From Deltaproteobacteria bacterium (GTDB lineage Bacteria > Myxococcota > Myxococcia > SLRQ01), in the NCBI GenBank assembly GCA_007130885.1, contig SLRQ01000050.1:102661-146382 (forward strand): a stretch of 43,722 nt of DNA, in the 5' to 3' direction. The position numbers were made by a program, and so were the translations under genes. Shown here piece by piece: positions 36,295 through 43,722 of the stretch. The first letter of the stretch is position 1, and every line of letters begins with the position of its first letter. The notes below the pieces were generated by a model. The model was not told the origin of the DNA, made no database searches, and saw nothing but the letters and a program-made list of their open reading frames with translations.

Positions 36295-36322
36295 TTCGGG
36301 GGGGGACGGCTCTCCCCCCGAA
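36295..36322. other. G-tract and perfect 9-bp hairpin
   Basis: TTCGGGGGG and CCCCCCGAA enclose a 10-base loop. Runs of 7 and 8 G precede or form it (36288-36305), so it is also G-quadruplex-prone and error-prone in assembly. It lies directly left of repeat copy 2, downstream of the pilin gene on the minus strand. Confidence 0.5.
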
Positions 36323-36338
36323 ATAGGGCCGAAGGCCC
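36321..36338 (-). terminator. Likely terminator of the pilin gene
   Basis: Minus strand GGGCC-TTC-GGCCC followed by TATTT, ~75 bases after the pilin stop and inside repeat copy 2. The U-tract is short. Confidence 0.5.
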
Positions 36339-36413
36339 GGATGGCGGGCTACGTGCGTATTCTCGCACTTGAACCCATCGGATCCGGAAGACCAAGGAGG
36401 TAGCTACAACGCT
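36322..36413. repeat. 92-bp direct repeat, copy next to the pilin gene
   Basis: Second copy, 228 bases from the first, ending inside the TAG stop codon of the pilin gene (36412-36414). The repeat is therefore the 3' untranslated region of the pilin gene, and the first copy is a duplicate without a coding sequence. Confidence 0.9.
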
Positions 36414-36672
36414 AGTAGCTGCCGTCGGCGTAATCCGTGAAGTCCGTGATATTCCGGCGATCAGCCGTCCCGGACTCTGTGCTGGTTGCCGGCTCCGTCA
36501 CCTCACCGGCGAGCGCATCCACGGACGCGCCGAAGAGGGCTCGGACGTTGTCGCCGAACACGGTCACCACCCCGATGGCGGCGATGGCGATGAGGGCAAC
36601 GATGATGATGTACTCGGTCATCCCCTGCCCAGACTCATTGCGCATGGCGCTGCGGAACTTGGAAAGCATCAT
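36412..36672 (-). CDS. Flp-type (class III/IVb) pilin
   Basis: ATG 36672 (AAAGGAGA seven bases upstream) gives 86 residues; the longer frame to 36729 lacks such a site. The prepilin leader is short and basic (MMLSKFRSAMRNESG), followed by QGMTEYIIIVALIAIAAIG, with Glu at +5 and Tyr at +6 after the Gly cleavage site, diagnostic of Flp pilins. The mature protein is longer than the usual 45-60 residues because of a Ser/Thr/Asp-rich tail (EVTEPATSTESGTADRRN). It is the probable subunit of the Tad pilus whose assembly genes lie 33 kb away. No prepilin peptidase is nearby. Confidence 0.9.
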   Translation of the reverse strand: MMLSKFRSAMRNESGQGMTEYIIIVALIAIAAIGVVTVFGDNVRALFGASVDALAGEVTEPATSTESGTADRRNITDFTDYADGSY

Positions 36673-36997
36673 GGCTATTCTCCTTTGCTTCGGCGCATGC
36701 CTCGTCGGGGAAGATCCCGTCGAGGTCAACTACAAGATAGCCTACTCCCCCTCCTCTTCGCATCGGTCAAAAGGAGGATGCCCGAAGAACGTGTAGGTAA
36801 ATGTGGGATAAGCTTCCAGCGCGTCTTCGGGTACAACGACTCGGGCGGTAGGCTTGGTGCTTTGAATGGAGAGGGGGGTTCTGCTAATGTTCCGTGATTC
36901 GTAACGCCGTTATCAGGCGCGAGGATAGCGCCCTGCATCAGGACAATCCACCGCGTGACAGTCACGAACCCAACGTAGTTTGTAGCCGAGGTGATCC
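36673..36997. other. Divergent intergenic region with three inverted repeats
   Basis: 325 bases between the pilin and the ASH lipoprotein genes. Inverted repeats: TAACG-c-CGTTA (36902-36912), GGCGC-gaggata-GCGCC (~36917-36933) and CGTGAC-a-GTCACG (36954-36966). They cluster within 65 bases, ending 32 bases before the lipoprotein start, as operators would. A TTGACC at about 36766-36771 on the minus strand has no matching -10 element. Confidence 0.4.
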
Positions 36998-38794
36998 ATG
37001 AAAGTTGTCTCTTACCTCAATCGTCCAGCTCTGGCGCTTCTGGTTGCTCTCCTCGCGTTGGGAGCCTGTGAGTGTGAGGATGAGTATGTGGACAGGTTAT
37101 CGGGAGAGTTCTTTACCGGTGACAGTACCATCAACTTCGGTCGAGTCTGTGTCGGCGATACAGTCGAGATGAGCGTTCCCATAAGAAACGTGGGGCCAAG
37201 CACCCTGAACATTAAGAACATGACCGTAAAAAGCGGCGAGCACTTCGCCGTCGTCGACTACACCGAGACTCTCGCGACTGAAGGACGAGAAGGAGACAGT
37301 GGAGAGTTGGTCATCTCCTTCGCCCCTGATCGGGAGGAGGAGGTCTACGACGAGCTGGAGATAGAGACCGACGAAGTAGAGCGGCCGGAGGTCGTCATAG
37401 TGCTTCGCGGCTCCGGCGACCATGGACCGCGGACAGCGGACGAGGACCCGCACAGGCGGCGGGACATCTTCATGTGCGAGAAGGACGGTGAGCTGGAGAA
37501 GTGCGTATCCCTCGGCTTCGGCGACGTGGGTGTTGGAGCCACGGCGGAGGCGGAGGTGCGGCTGCTGAATCCCGGCTGCGCCGTTCTCACCGTCGTGGAT
37601 ATCAACCACGAGCCGGTGCTCGATGACACCGATGCAGCGGTCTTCGGCTACGATGCTCCGGAGCTTCCGTTCACCTTCTCCGCCATGGAGTCGCCGACCT
37701 TGGGGGTGCGGGTGAGCCCCGACGACCAGCAAGCTTTCGTGGGCTCTTTCCAGGTGACGTGGGAGGACGTTCAGGCGGGAGCTTCGCCGGTGACCAGCGA
37801 CATCACGGTAACCGCTCAGGGTGTCGACTTCGAGTTCCAGCTCGAGCCCGAGCGTCTCACTTTCGGGGCAGCCAGCGTTGGAGAGACGCAGACGGAGACC
37901 TTTACTGTGCGCAATATGGGAAGCAGCCCGGGGGACGTGACCGACATCCACCTTCAGGACGAAGGCGGCGCCTTCAGCATCGACGCGCCCGAGCTTCCAG
38001 TATCGGTACCCGGCCATAACGGCACCATCACCTTCGATGTCTCCTTCAGCCCCGAGGAAGGCGGGCGAAAGCGTAACGTAGTCATAGTAGACACCGAGAC
38101 GGGCCGGCTGGGTGCGAATGTGACAGGCGGCGCGCTCCCGCAGCTCGACCTGGACCCGGCCAGCGTCAATTTCGGCGTGGTGGAGGTAGGCGGACAGGCT
38201 CAAGAGACCGTGCGACTCTCCAACGCCGGTCAGGCCGATCTCGTAGTCAACGAAATGATTATGGAGAGCAATCCCGCTAATGTATTCTCCAAGGCCGGTA
38301 TCCCGGCTTTGCCGGAGACCCTGGCACCGGGGGAGGATTTCGAGTTCACCGTGCACTACCAGGACACTCCTTCCCTCGCGGAGGTTCGGGGCCAGATAGG
38401 CATCTTCAGCAACGACCCCAGCTATGAAGGTTCCAGGCGTAGGCTCATGCTCTCCGCGCAGTCCGAGGATGTCGAGCCCCCTGTAGTCGAGGTAGTGGTG
38501 CGAGTCGACGGTGAGCCGGAACCTGATCCCGATGCCGTCATCAACGTGTCCGTGGGACGGACCGTCGAGTTCGACGCCTCTGGAAGCTTCTCGCCTGACG
38601 GTAGCTCGCTCGGCTTCACCTGGGAGATCTACGACAGCCCGACGCAAGGAAGCGCCGAGCTATCGGAGACCTCCGGCGAGGTAGTGACGCTAGAGCCGGA
38701 CTTTCACGGGGAATGGAGGGTAAGCCTGGAGGTCGTCGATCAGTACCACCAATCGACCACATGGCGCGGCCATCTCCATGTGATTGCGAATTGA
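36998..38794 (+). CDS. Lipoprotein with four ASH (choice-of-anchor D) domains and a PKD domain
   Basis: A 598-residue lipoprotein; GAGGTGAT precedes ATG 36998. The lipobox LALGAC gives acylated Cys 24 in a CECEDEY sequence. Four ASPM-SPD-2-Hydin-type units are clear from their start motifs INFGRVCVGDTVEMSVPIRN (~45), LGFGDVGVGATAEAEVRLLN, LTFGAASVGETQTETFTVRN and VNFGVVEVGGQAQETVRLSN, spaced about 110-120 residues. A PKD-like domain ends the protein (VGRTVEFDASGSFSPDGSS, ending HGEWRVSLEVVDQYHQST). Likely surface-exposed, with an adhesive or structural role by analogy. Convergent neighbours are absent; rsgA follows after 37 bases. Confidence 0.88.
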   Translation: MKVVSYLNRPALALLVALLALGACECEDEYVDRLSGEFFTGDSTINFGRVCVGDTVEMSVPIRNVGPSTLNIKNMTVKSGEHFAVVDYTETLATEGREGDSGELVISFAPDREEEVYDELEIETDEVERPEVVIVLRGSGDHGPRTADEDPHRRRDIFMCEKDGELEKCVSLGFGDVGVGATAEAEVRLLNPGCAVLTVVDINHEPVLDDTDAAVFGYDAPELPFTFSAMESPTLGVRVSPDDQQAFVGSFQVTWEDVQAGASPVTSDITVTAQGVDFEFQLEPERLTFGAASVGETQTETFTVRNMGSSPGDVTDIHLQDEGGAFSIDAPELPVSVPGHNGTITFDVSFSPEEGGRKRNVVIVDTETGRLGANVTGGALPQLDLDPASVNFGVVEVGGQAQETVRLSNAGQADLVVNEMIMESNPANVFSKAGIPALPETLAPGEDFEFTVHYQDTPSLAEVRGQIGIFSNDPSYEGSRRRLMLSAQSEDVEPPVVEVVVRVDGEPEPDPDAVINVSVGRTVEFDASGSFSPDGSSLGFTWEIYDSPTQGSAELSETSGEVVTLEPDFHGEWRVSLEVVDQYHQSTTWRGHLHVIAN

Positions 38795-38831
38795 GGGCGC
38801 TTCTCGTGAGTGACGCGGGGGTTTGTCGCTG

Positions 38832-39734
38832 GTGAGCGCCCGGCTCGTTCTACAGGCCTCGCGCCGCCATGCCTGGGTCGTCCCTCGCGAGACGATCTCG
38901 GATGCTTCCGGGATAGAGCGCCTGCGCGTGAGGGGAGCGGTGGACCTCGCTCCGGGAGACGAGGTCCTGGTCGATCCTTCCGGCGTCGTTCGCGAGAGGC
39001 TCGAGCGGCGCTCGTTCGTGAGACGCAAGACGGGACGCGGAGTTCAGGTGCTGGCGGCCAACGTAGACGACCTCATGGTCATGAGCGCCGCCGGCTTGGA
39101 AGGCGGCGGCGAAGGTCTGCTTGCAAGGTGCATAGCAGCCGCGCGAGAAGGAGGCGCGACCCCTCTGCTGGTTTTCAACAAGGCGGATCTGGACGAGGAC
39201 GGCTCGCTCGAGCGGCAAGCCGGAAGGTGGGAGCGCCTTGGCTTCGAAACCCGGGTGATAAGCGTACTCGTCGGCACCGGAATCGAGCCGTTGCGGTCTC
39301 GTCTTTCCGGTCGATTCGTGGCTCTGGTGGGGTCTTCGGGAGTAGGCAAGTCCACCTTGATCAACGTGCTGGCGCCGGGCGCTTCACAAAAAACTGCGGA
39401 GGTTGGAGCGGGCGGCCGGGGAAGGCACACGACCACTTTGGGGCGCGCGATTCCCTGGGAGGGAGGGCTGCTCATCGATCTTCCGGGACTGCGCAGCTTC
39501 GGACTGGTCGACGACGCGGCCTTGCACGCCGCCTATCCCGACATCGAGGCCGCCGCCCAGGGCTGCCGCTTCGCCGATTGCGCGCATGGACCCGAGCCCG
39601 GCTGCGGCGTTCGAGAGGCGGTCGCGCGCGGCGAGGTCGAGCCCGAGCGCCTGGAGAGCTGGCGGCGCCTTCGCCAGAGCATCATCGAAGGCCGCGAGGG
39701 CGGACCAAGGCCCGGCCGAGCCGGGCCCCGGTAA
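38832..39734 (+). CDS. rsgA: Small ribosomal subunit biogenesis GTPase RsgA
   Basis: About 300 residues; GTG 38832 is used (GGGGG ~10 bases upstream), with TTG 38823 an alternative three codons earlier. The motifs have the circularly permuted order typical of RsgA: G4 NKAD (in FNKADLDED), then G1 GSSGVGKST, G3 DLPG, and a C-terminal zinc-binding knuckle CRFADCAHGPEPGC. An N-terminal OB-like domain precedes them. The enzyme checks late 30S maturation. A perfect hairpin GGCCCGGC-CGA-GCCGGGCC (39709-39727) lies at the very end of the coding region. Confidence 0.94.
   Translation: MSARLVLQASRRHAWVVPRETISDASGIERLRVRGAVDLAPGDEVLVDPSGVVRERLERRSFVRRKTGRGVQVLAANVDDLMVMSAAGLEGGGEGLLARCIAAAREGGATPLLVFNKADLDEDGSLERQAGRWERLGFETRVISVLVGTGIEPLRSRLSGRFVALVGSSGVGKSTLINVLAPGASQKTAEVGAGGRGRHTTTLGRAIPWEGGLLIDLPGLRSFGLVDDAALHAAYPDIEAAAQGCRFADCAHGPEPGCGVREAVARGEVEPERLESWRRLRQSIIEGREGGPRPGRAGPR
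39709..39727 (+). other. GC-rich 8-bp hairpin at the rsgA 3' end
   Basis: GGCCCGGC-CGA-GCCGGGCC is perfect and ends five bases before the rsgA stop codon (39732-39734). No U-tract follows. It could protect the 3' end or act as a bidirectional stop between rsgA and the convergent Ig-like gene, 23 bases away. Confidence 0.35.
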
Positions 39735-39757
39735 GCCTCACGGCGTTGTTCCAAAGA

Positions 39758-42700
39758 TCACGGCTCTGTGAGGAACAGGGCGTCGAAGCCTCCCAGTATG
39801 GGTACGCCGGTATCGCTCTCGATGCCGTAACCAATGAGGTACTCGTACTCGGTGTCGGGATCGAGCTCGAGATCGGGTGTGCAGATTGCCTTGGTATCAC
39901 CTTCCTCGAAGGAGTAGGTGCACAAGGCCTCCTCGCCGTCCTCCACCCTGTGGAGCCCGAAGCCGTCCTGGAAGGTGAGGGTATCGAGGGGCTCGCTGAA
40001 GTAGGTCTCGATCGATGTTGCGACAGACACCCCCGCTTCCCCGTCCTCGGGGGTGGCGCAGAGGACGATGGGCTCGCCGCTCATGGTGCTGAAGGTTTCG
40101 AATTCTTCAACTCCAAGCTCATTGCCCGCAAGATCGGTAAGCTCGGCACTCGCCACCGTTTCATAAAGCCTGCTACCGACAAGCCCCATGACAGGCTCTG
40201 GATAGCCTACGTTCAGCAGCGGCTCCATGGTGACCGTGGTCAGGGTGTCCGAGTCCACCGAGCAGCAAGCCGGTTGCGGCTGTACTTCGGCGGGGTTACA
40301 TGCCGCGGGAACGTCATAGGCAATCGCTACATGGCCGGTGGTCATGCCGGGGCCGCAGGCGCTGGTGGGATCGAGCATCTTGTCGAACTCCAGCTCGACC
40401 AGCGTATCGAGAGACTCGCCGTCGCCGCTTGGGGTCATGGACAACACGGTGGGAGCTTCGTCGTCGATCTCGAAGGAACCTATCGCGTCGGCTTCAATGG
40501 CGTTTCCGGCCATGTCCAGCACGCCGCCGGCCGAGACGGTGACCGTGAAAGGCCCGTCGGTGCTTCGAAGCGGGATGCGTCTTGGGTAGAAGTCGCCGCA
40601 GGTAGCCGGATCCGCCGGGGTGAAGACGACCTCCGCCCCGTCCGTATCGTAGCAGCCTAGCACCTGGTCGTCTGCCGAATCGCTCACGACCACCGTGGCC
40701 AGGTTGACGGTCGCGGGACGCACGGCCTCGTCGAACGCGATCCGCAGGTACGGCGTGTCGGTGTCGAGCGGAGGCAGCATCGGAAGGACACTCGCGACGA
40801 AACCGCCAAGTATATCCTCTGCTCCGGTGGTGGTCCGTACCTCCATGGAGATGACTGTGGGCGCTTCCTCTTCCACCGTGTAAGTGCGAACGATGTCGGC
40901 CGCTCCGCTTTCGGCCAGAGTGTATACGTTGGCGATCTGGGACCGTCTTACGAAAAGCCGATACCCCTCTCCGGCTTGCAGAGGGTCGATTGGGCGAATC
41001 TCCGCCCTATCCACCGCTGCTCCCCCCGGAATGAAGTCGTACCGCAGCGGGATCGCCACCTCGTCCGATAGCCGCTCCAGGAATATGTTCACGGAGTTGA
41101 AAGAGCGCGGGAGAAGGCGGTTTCGAAGGTCGGTGTTGACTGCTTCGACGACGAACACCGGATCGCCCTGGATTACAGTGCCGTCACCCGGTGTGACGTT
41201 CAACCCCTGCGGTTCCATGGCGGCCGAGGCAGGCGCGCCATCCACAAAGGGGTGATGGAAAGAGACATCATCGGGAAGGGGGTTGCCCACCTCGTCCATG
41301 ATCCCCGCCCTCACGTGCACCGTCACGCTGTCGCCCTCCGGGTACACCGGGATGGGAATGAGAACCAGACCGCGCAGATCGTCCAAGCTGGTCGCCAGGA
41401 TGCTGGTCAGGGTGTTCCCCCCTCCGTCCTCCGCGAAGACCGTTTCGTCATTTGCCGACGGGAAGTGGAGATCTCGGCTGAAGACAAGGCTCGTCACGGC
41501 GAGCTCACGAATGTTAGCGCCATCAGGCGGAGTCATTACCACGGTGAACGGCTCGCTGGTTCGGAAGGTCACGGTGGTGTCGTCATCGAGGAAAGCGCCT
41601 TCAGCGGTGTGTATCTCCCTGGTGCTGCCGGGCGCGCGACCTTCAACGACGAAGCGCAGCTCCGCGCCGAAGGGCAAGTCATCCGGCGGCGAGAAGATAG
41701 CGGTTCGGGCGTCCGGCACATCCACGCTGCCGCCTTCGATCTCATCCACGCCGTGTAAGAGTCGGTAGTTGGCCGGGTTGTCTATGCCGTGCTCACCGCC
41801 GATCCGCATGTCCTCCGCGAAGGTGACCACTATGGACGAGTTTACGGGTACGTCTTCCGCCTGAGCCAGCGGATCCCTGTCATCGACCGATGTCGCGGGG
41901 AGGACGCCCTCGCTTCGTATCGACAGTATCTGCGGCGGCATGGGAGTGGACACCTGGAACCCGGAGTTGCGTCCCAGCCGCTCTCCATCCAGCGCGGCAA
42001 TGGTGGGGCTCAAGTGCACCGAGTAGGTCGTCCCGTATAGCAGCGGCCTGTCGCTGGCTATGCAGTCGGACTGGTGCAAGGTGGGCGTGAAGATTGCCCG
42101 GTCGCAGCCGTCCCAGCCGTCGCCGGCGGAGCAGTTGTCGGAGTCGCCGATGCCGGGGGTGGCCTCGAAGGAGATCTCGCCGGGCACCCGCACCACCTGG
42201 CCGAACCTGTCCTCGAAGGTCACGAAGAAGGTCCTGTTGTCGATCGTGTCTATGTCCATGTCCTTGGAGAACTGGACGAAAAGGCCGTCGTTGATTCCTA
42301 TGCTCGCAGGCGAGGTTTCGATTATGAGGCCGAATCCTTCGGTGGTGAAGCTGCGCAGATAGACAGAGTCCAGGCTGTCCCCGTTCACATCGACCAGATC
42401 CCGTGTCGCCACGATGGTGTGCGGCTGCAGGAAGTCAAGAGCGCCTTCCGGCCGGAAGGTGATGGTTCGGTCGCCGTCGCTCAGGCATAGCGTCTCGCCG
42501 CAACCAGCGTCGTCCGCCAGCGGGACGGCGTTTTCGCGGTCGGCGGTAAGGTGCCCCTCGGTCAGGAAGGCGCTTGGGCCTTCCGCGCTATAGAGAGAGC
42601 CTTCCACTATGGGGTTGTTGAACGTGATCCGTATTTCGGTGGTCACGGGTACGCCGATCGCCCCGTCATCCGGATGGGTCGAGATTACCTGGAGCCCCGG

Positions 42701-43722
42701 AGGACCGGCGGTCGTGAAGGTGTAGCTGAAGGTCTCCAGGAGGCACCCTCCTTCGACGTCCGGTTCCTTGTCGACACAGATCTCCTCCGTCAGCGTATAC
42801 GTGTAGGAGGTGTTGTACTCTAGGATCTCACCGGGCTCGAAGGTGACCTTGTCCCCGTTTACGCCCAGCGTATAGGTGCCCGGCAGCGCGGTATCTAGAT
42901 CACCCGTGGTCCCGGGGTTGAGGAAGAAAGAGGTACCCACCTGCCCGGGCTCATCGAATGTGACGCCGATTGTCGCGGGGTCGATCTTTTCGCTGAACAC
43001 TACCTGCACGTTGGTGTCGATGTGGACATCCATTGCGCCGTCCGATGGGAGGTTGGCAAGGACCAGCAACGCCTGCATGTCCTCGACCCTGAAAGTGTAT
43101 ACGTATGGCTCGTCCGGTAGCTCGAGCTGCCCTCCGCGCGATGTGGCGCGTCGGCTTTCGATGGAGCCGCCCGTGCCGCGTAAGGTCACCTGTATGGTGG
43201 CCGACTCCGTCAGCTCGCCGGGATCGCAGGTGAAGCCGTCCGGGTGACCGCTGCCGCTGCCGTCAGTGAGGGTAATATTCTCGGCGGGGCACAGGTTGGT
43301 GTCCGGGTCGTTGGTGATGTCGTTGACCTCGATGCTCGCGGCCACGCCGGCGATTTCGGTCGAGATGTCTTCCGACAGACGGAAAATGAGCTGCGCGTTC
43401 GTGGATGCATTTCCGCACTCGGAGCTAGGAACCGCCGAAGAAAGGAGGAGTGCCGGCGGGTCCATGGCTCGGAAGGAGTACTGGGTGTCCTCGCCGAGCT
43501 GACCGTTTCTGCCGGTTGCGCGGATGCTCTCGATGGAGGCATCGAGGGAGACCCTGATGACCTCGGAGTACATCCAAAGCGGGCCGCCTTCGGTGTCCGG
43601 ATCGATGACTCTGGTCGGCTCGATGGTGACGGTATCGCCGGCGGCGTTCCAGGAGATCGCGCCGTCGAGGTCGATCTCCTGTGGAGAGGCGCAGTCCGCA
43701 TCCTCGCCGCATGACTCGAGCG
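39758..43722 (-). CDS. Very large surface protein with Ig-like (Big_5/SbsA-type) repeats, 5' end outside the window
   Basis: The frame is open to the right edge (upstream codons read ...NAAGDTVTIEPTRVIDPDT), so ATG 43573 is an internal Met and at least 1320 residues are coded here. About ten Ig-like units are visible, each opening with a strand like GLQVISTHPDDGAIGVPV, then ITFNNPI- or VFSEKIDP-type calcium-like segments. Other unit starts are PTVLSMTPSGDGESLD and PIVLCATPEDGEAGVSV. Many Cys pairs occur (for example SDNCSAGDGWDGCDRAIFTP). The C-terminus GGFDALFLTEP carries no sorting signal I recognise. Probable secreted adhesin or lipoprotein. Convergent with rsgA. Confidence 0.88.
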   Translation of the reverse strand, partial: LESCGEDADCASPQEIDLDGAISWNAAGDTVTIEPTRVIDPDTEGGPLWMYSEVIRVSLDASIESIRATGRNGQLGEDTQYSFRAMDPPALLLSSAVPSSECGNASTNAQLIFRLSEDISTEIAGVAASIEVNDITNDPDTNLCPAENITLTDGSGSGHPDGFTCDPGELTESATIQVTLRGTGGSIESRRATSRGGQLELPDEPYVYTFRVEDMQALLVLANLPSDGAMDVHIDTNVQVVFSEKIDPATIGVTFDEPGQVGTSFFLNPGTTGDLDTALPGTYTLGVNGDKVTFEPGEILEYNTSYTYTLTEEICVDKEPDVEGGCLLETFSYTFTTAGPPGLQVISTHPDDGAIGVPVTTEIRITFNNPIVEGSLYSAEGPSAFLTEGHLTADRENAVPLADDAGCGETLCLSDGDRTITFRPEGALDFLQPHTIVATRDLVDVNGDSLDSVYLRSFTTEGFGLIIETSPASIGINDGLFVQFSKDMDIDTIDNRTFFVTFEDRFGQVVRVPGEISFEATPGIGDSDNCSAGDGWDGCDRAIFTPTLHQSDCIASDRPLLYGTTYSVHLSPTIAALDGERLGRNSGFQVSTPMPPQILSIRSEGVLPATSVDDRDPLAQAEDVPVNSSIVVTFAEDMRIGGEHGIDNPANYRLLHGVDEIEGGSVDVPDARTAIFSPPDDLPFGAELRFVVEGRAPGSTREIHTAEGAFLDDDTTVTFRTSEPFTVVMTPPDGANIRELAVTSLVFSRDLHFPSANDETVFAEDGGGNTLTSILATSLDDLRGLVLIPIPVYPEGDSVTVHVRAGIMDEVGNPLPDDVSFHHPFVDGAPASAAMEPQGLNVTPGDGTVIQGDPVFVVEAVNTDLRNRLLPRSFNSVNIFLERLSDEVAIPLRYDFIPGGAAVDRAEIRPIDPLQAGEGYRLFVRRSQIANVYTLAESGAADIVRTYTVEEEAPTVISMEVRTTTGAEDILGGFVASVLPMLPPLDTDTPYLRIAFDEAVRPATVNLATVVVSDSADDQVLGCYDTDGAEVVFTPADPATCGDFYPRRIPLRSTDGPFTVTVSAGGVLDMAGNAIEADAIGSFEIDDEAPTVLSMTPSGDGESLDTLVELEFDKMLDPTSACGPGMTTGHVAIAYDVPAACNPAEVQPQPACCSVDSDTLTTVTMEPLLNVGYPEPVMGLVGSRLYETVASAELTDLAGNELGVEEFETFSTMSGEPIVLCATPEDGEAGVSVATSIETYFSEPLDTLTFQDGFGLHRVEDGEEALCTYSFEEGDTKAICTPDLELDPDTEYEYLIGYGIESDTGVPILGGFDALFLTEP

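Noticed and set aside
36388..36411. AAGGAGGT in the 92-bp repeats as a ribosome binding site
   Set aside because: No start codon follows at a usable distance in either copy.
37097..38647. A 516-codon open frame on the minus strand
   Set aside because: Antisense to the well-supported ASH/PKD lipoprotein; composition is His/Val/Leu-skewed as expected for a shadow.
38810..40660. A 616-codon open frame on the plus strand across rsgA and the Ig-like gene
   Set aside because: It is out of frame with rsgA and antisense to the Ig-like gene, is Arg-rich and shows no protein motif; a GC-rich shadow.
43573..43722. ATG 43573 as the start of the Ig-like protein
   Set aside because: The frame stays open to the window edge and upstream codons continue an Ig-like unit.

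Overview
The window looks like chromosome from a Gram-negative, deltaproteobacterial-type organism, best matching the Myxococcota/Bradymonadota style. The reasons are: several lipoproteins with lipoboxes; Cys-rich, Ig-like and ASH-domain surface proteins; an FHA protein inside a Tad cluster; a membrane-anchored FtsY; a CPBP protease of the type common in myxobacteria; a sigma-54 regulator; and GC-rich DNA (high fifties percent by eye, not computed). This placement is inference. I found no rRNA, tRNA, CRISPR array, transposase or phage gene.

Layout. 1-781: the 3' end of an oligopeptide ABC-transporter ATPase gene, translationally coupled to a DUF2085 membrane protein. 906-4828: a short Tad/Flp pilus operon (cpaB, tadB, tadC, FHA protein). 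4819-8548 (minus): a thioredoxin-fold/TPR exported protein and a Cys-rich lipoprotein with a repeat domain. 8670-9020: a DsrE-like protein with a good promoter. 9128-13718 (minus): ftsY, mgtE and a Na/phosphate transporter in one run. 13977-18768: iorA, iorB and an ADP-forming acyl-CoA synthetase, a complete energy-conserving route from aryl-pyruvates to aryl-acetates. 18804-22406 (minus): smc. 22762-24465: a YchF-like P-loop protein and a DEDDh exonuclease. 24541-26716 (minus): an exported barrel-like protein overlapping an NtrC-family regulator. 26796-29035: a small anchored protein and a membrane-anchored TPR protein. 29276-32815: lipoprotein, CPBP intramembrane protease and arginine decarboxylase (speA). 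32838-33680 (minus): a class II glutamine-amidotransferase homologue lacking catalytic residues. 33846-36011: a lidless Hsp70 and a J-domain/TPR partner. 36012-36997: two 92-bp repeats, an Flp-type pilin and a palindrome-rich intergenic region. 36998-39734: an ASH/PKD lipoprotein and rsgA. 39758 to the end (minus): a very large Ig-like surface protein, cut by the window edge.

The most unusual points are the IorAB/ADP-forming synthetase operon without the usual IorA C-terminal ferredoxin domain; the amidotransferase-fold protein with both the nucleophile Cys and the oxyanion Asn replaced; the lidless Hsp70 with a J-TPR partner; the 92-bp repeat pair at the 3' end of the pilin gene; and a promoter/terminator-like leader in front of the TPR gene. 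None is proven to be a new system. Each can be tested by the comparisons listed.
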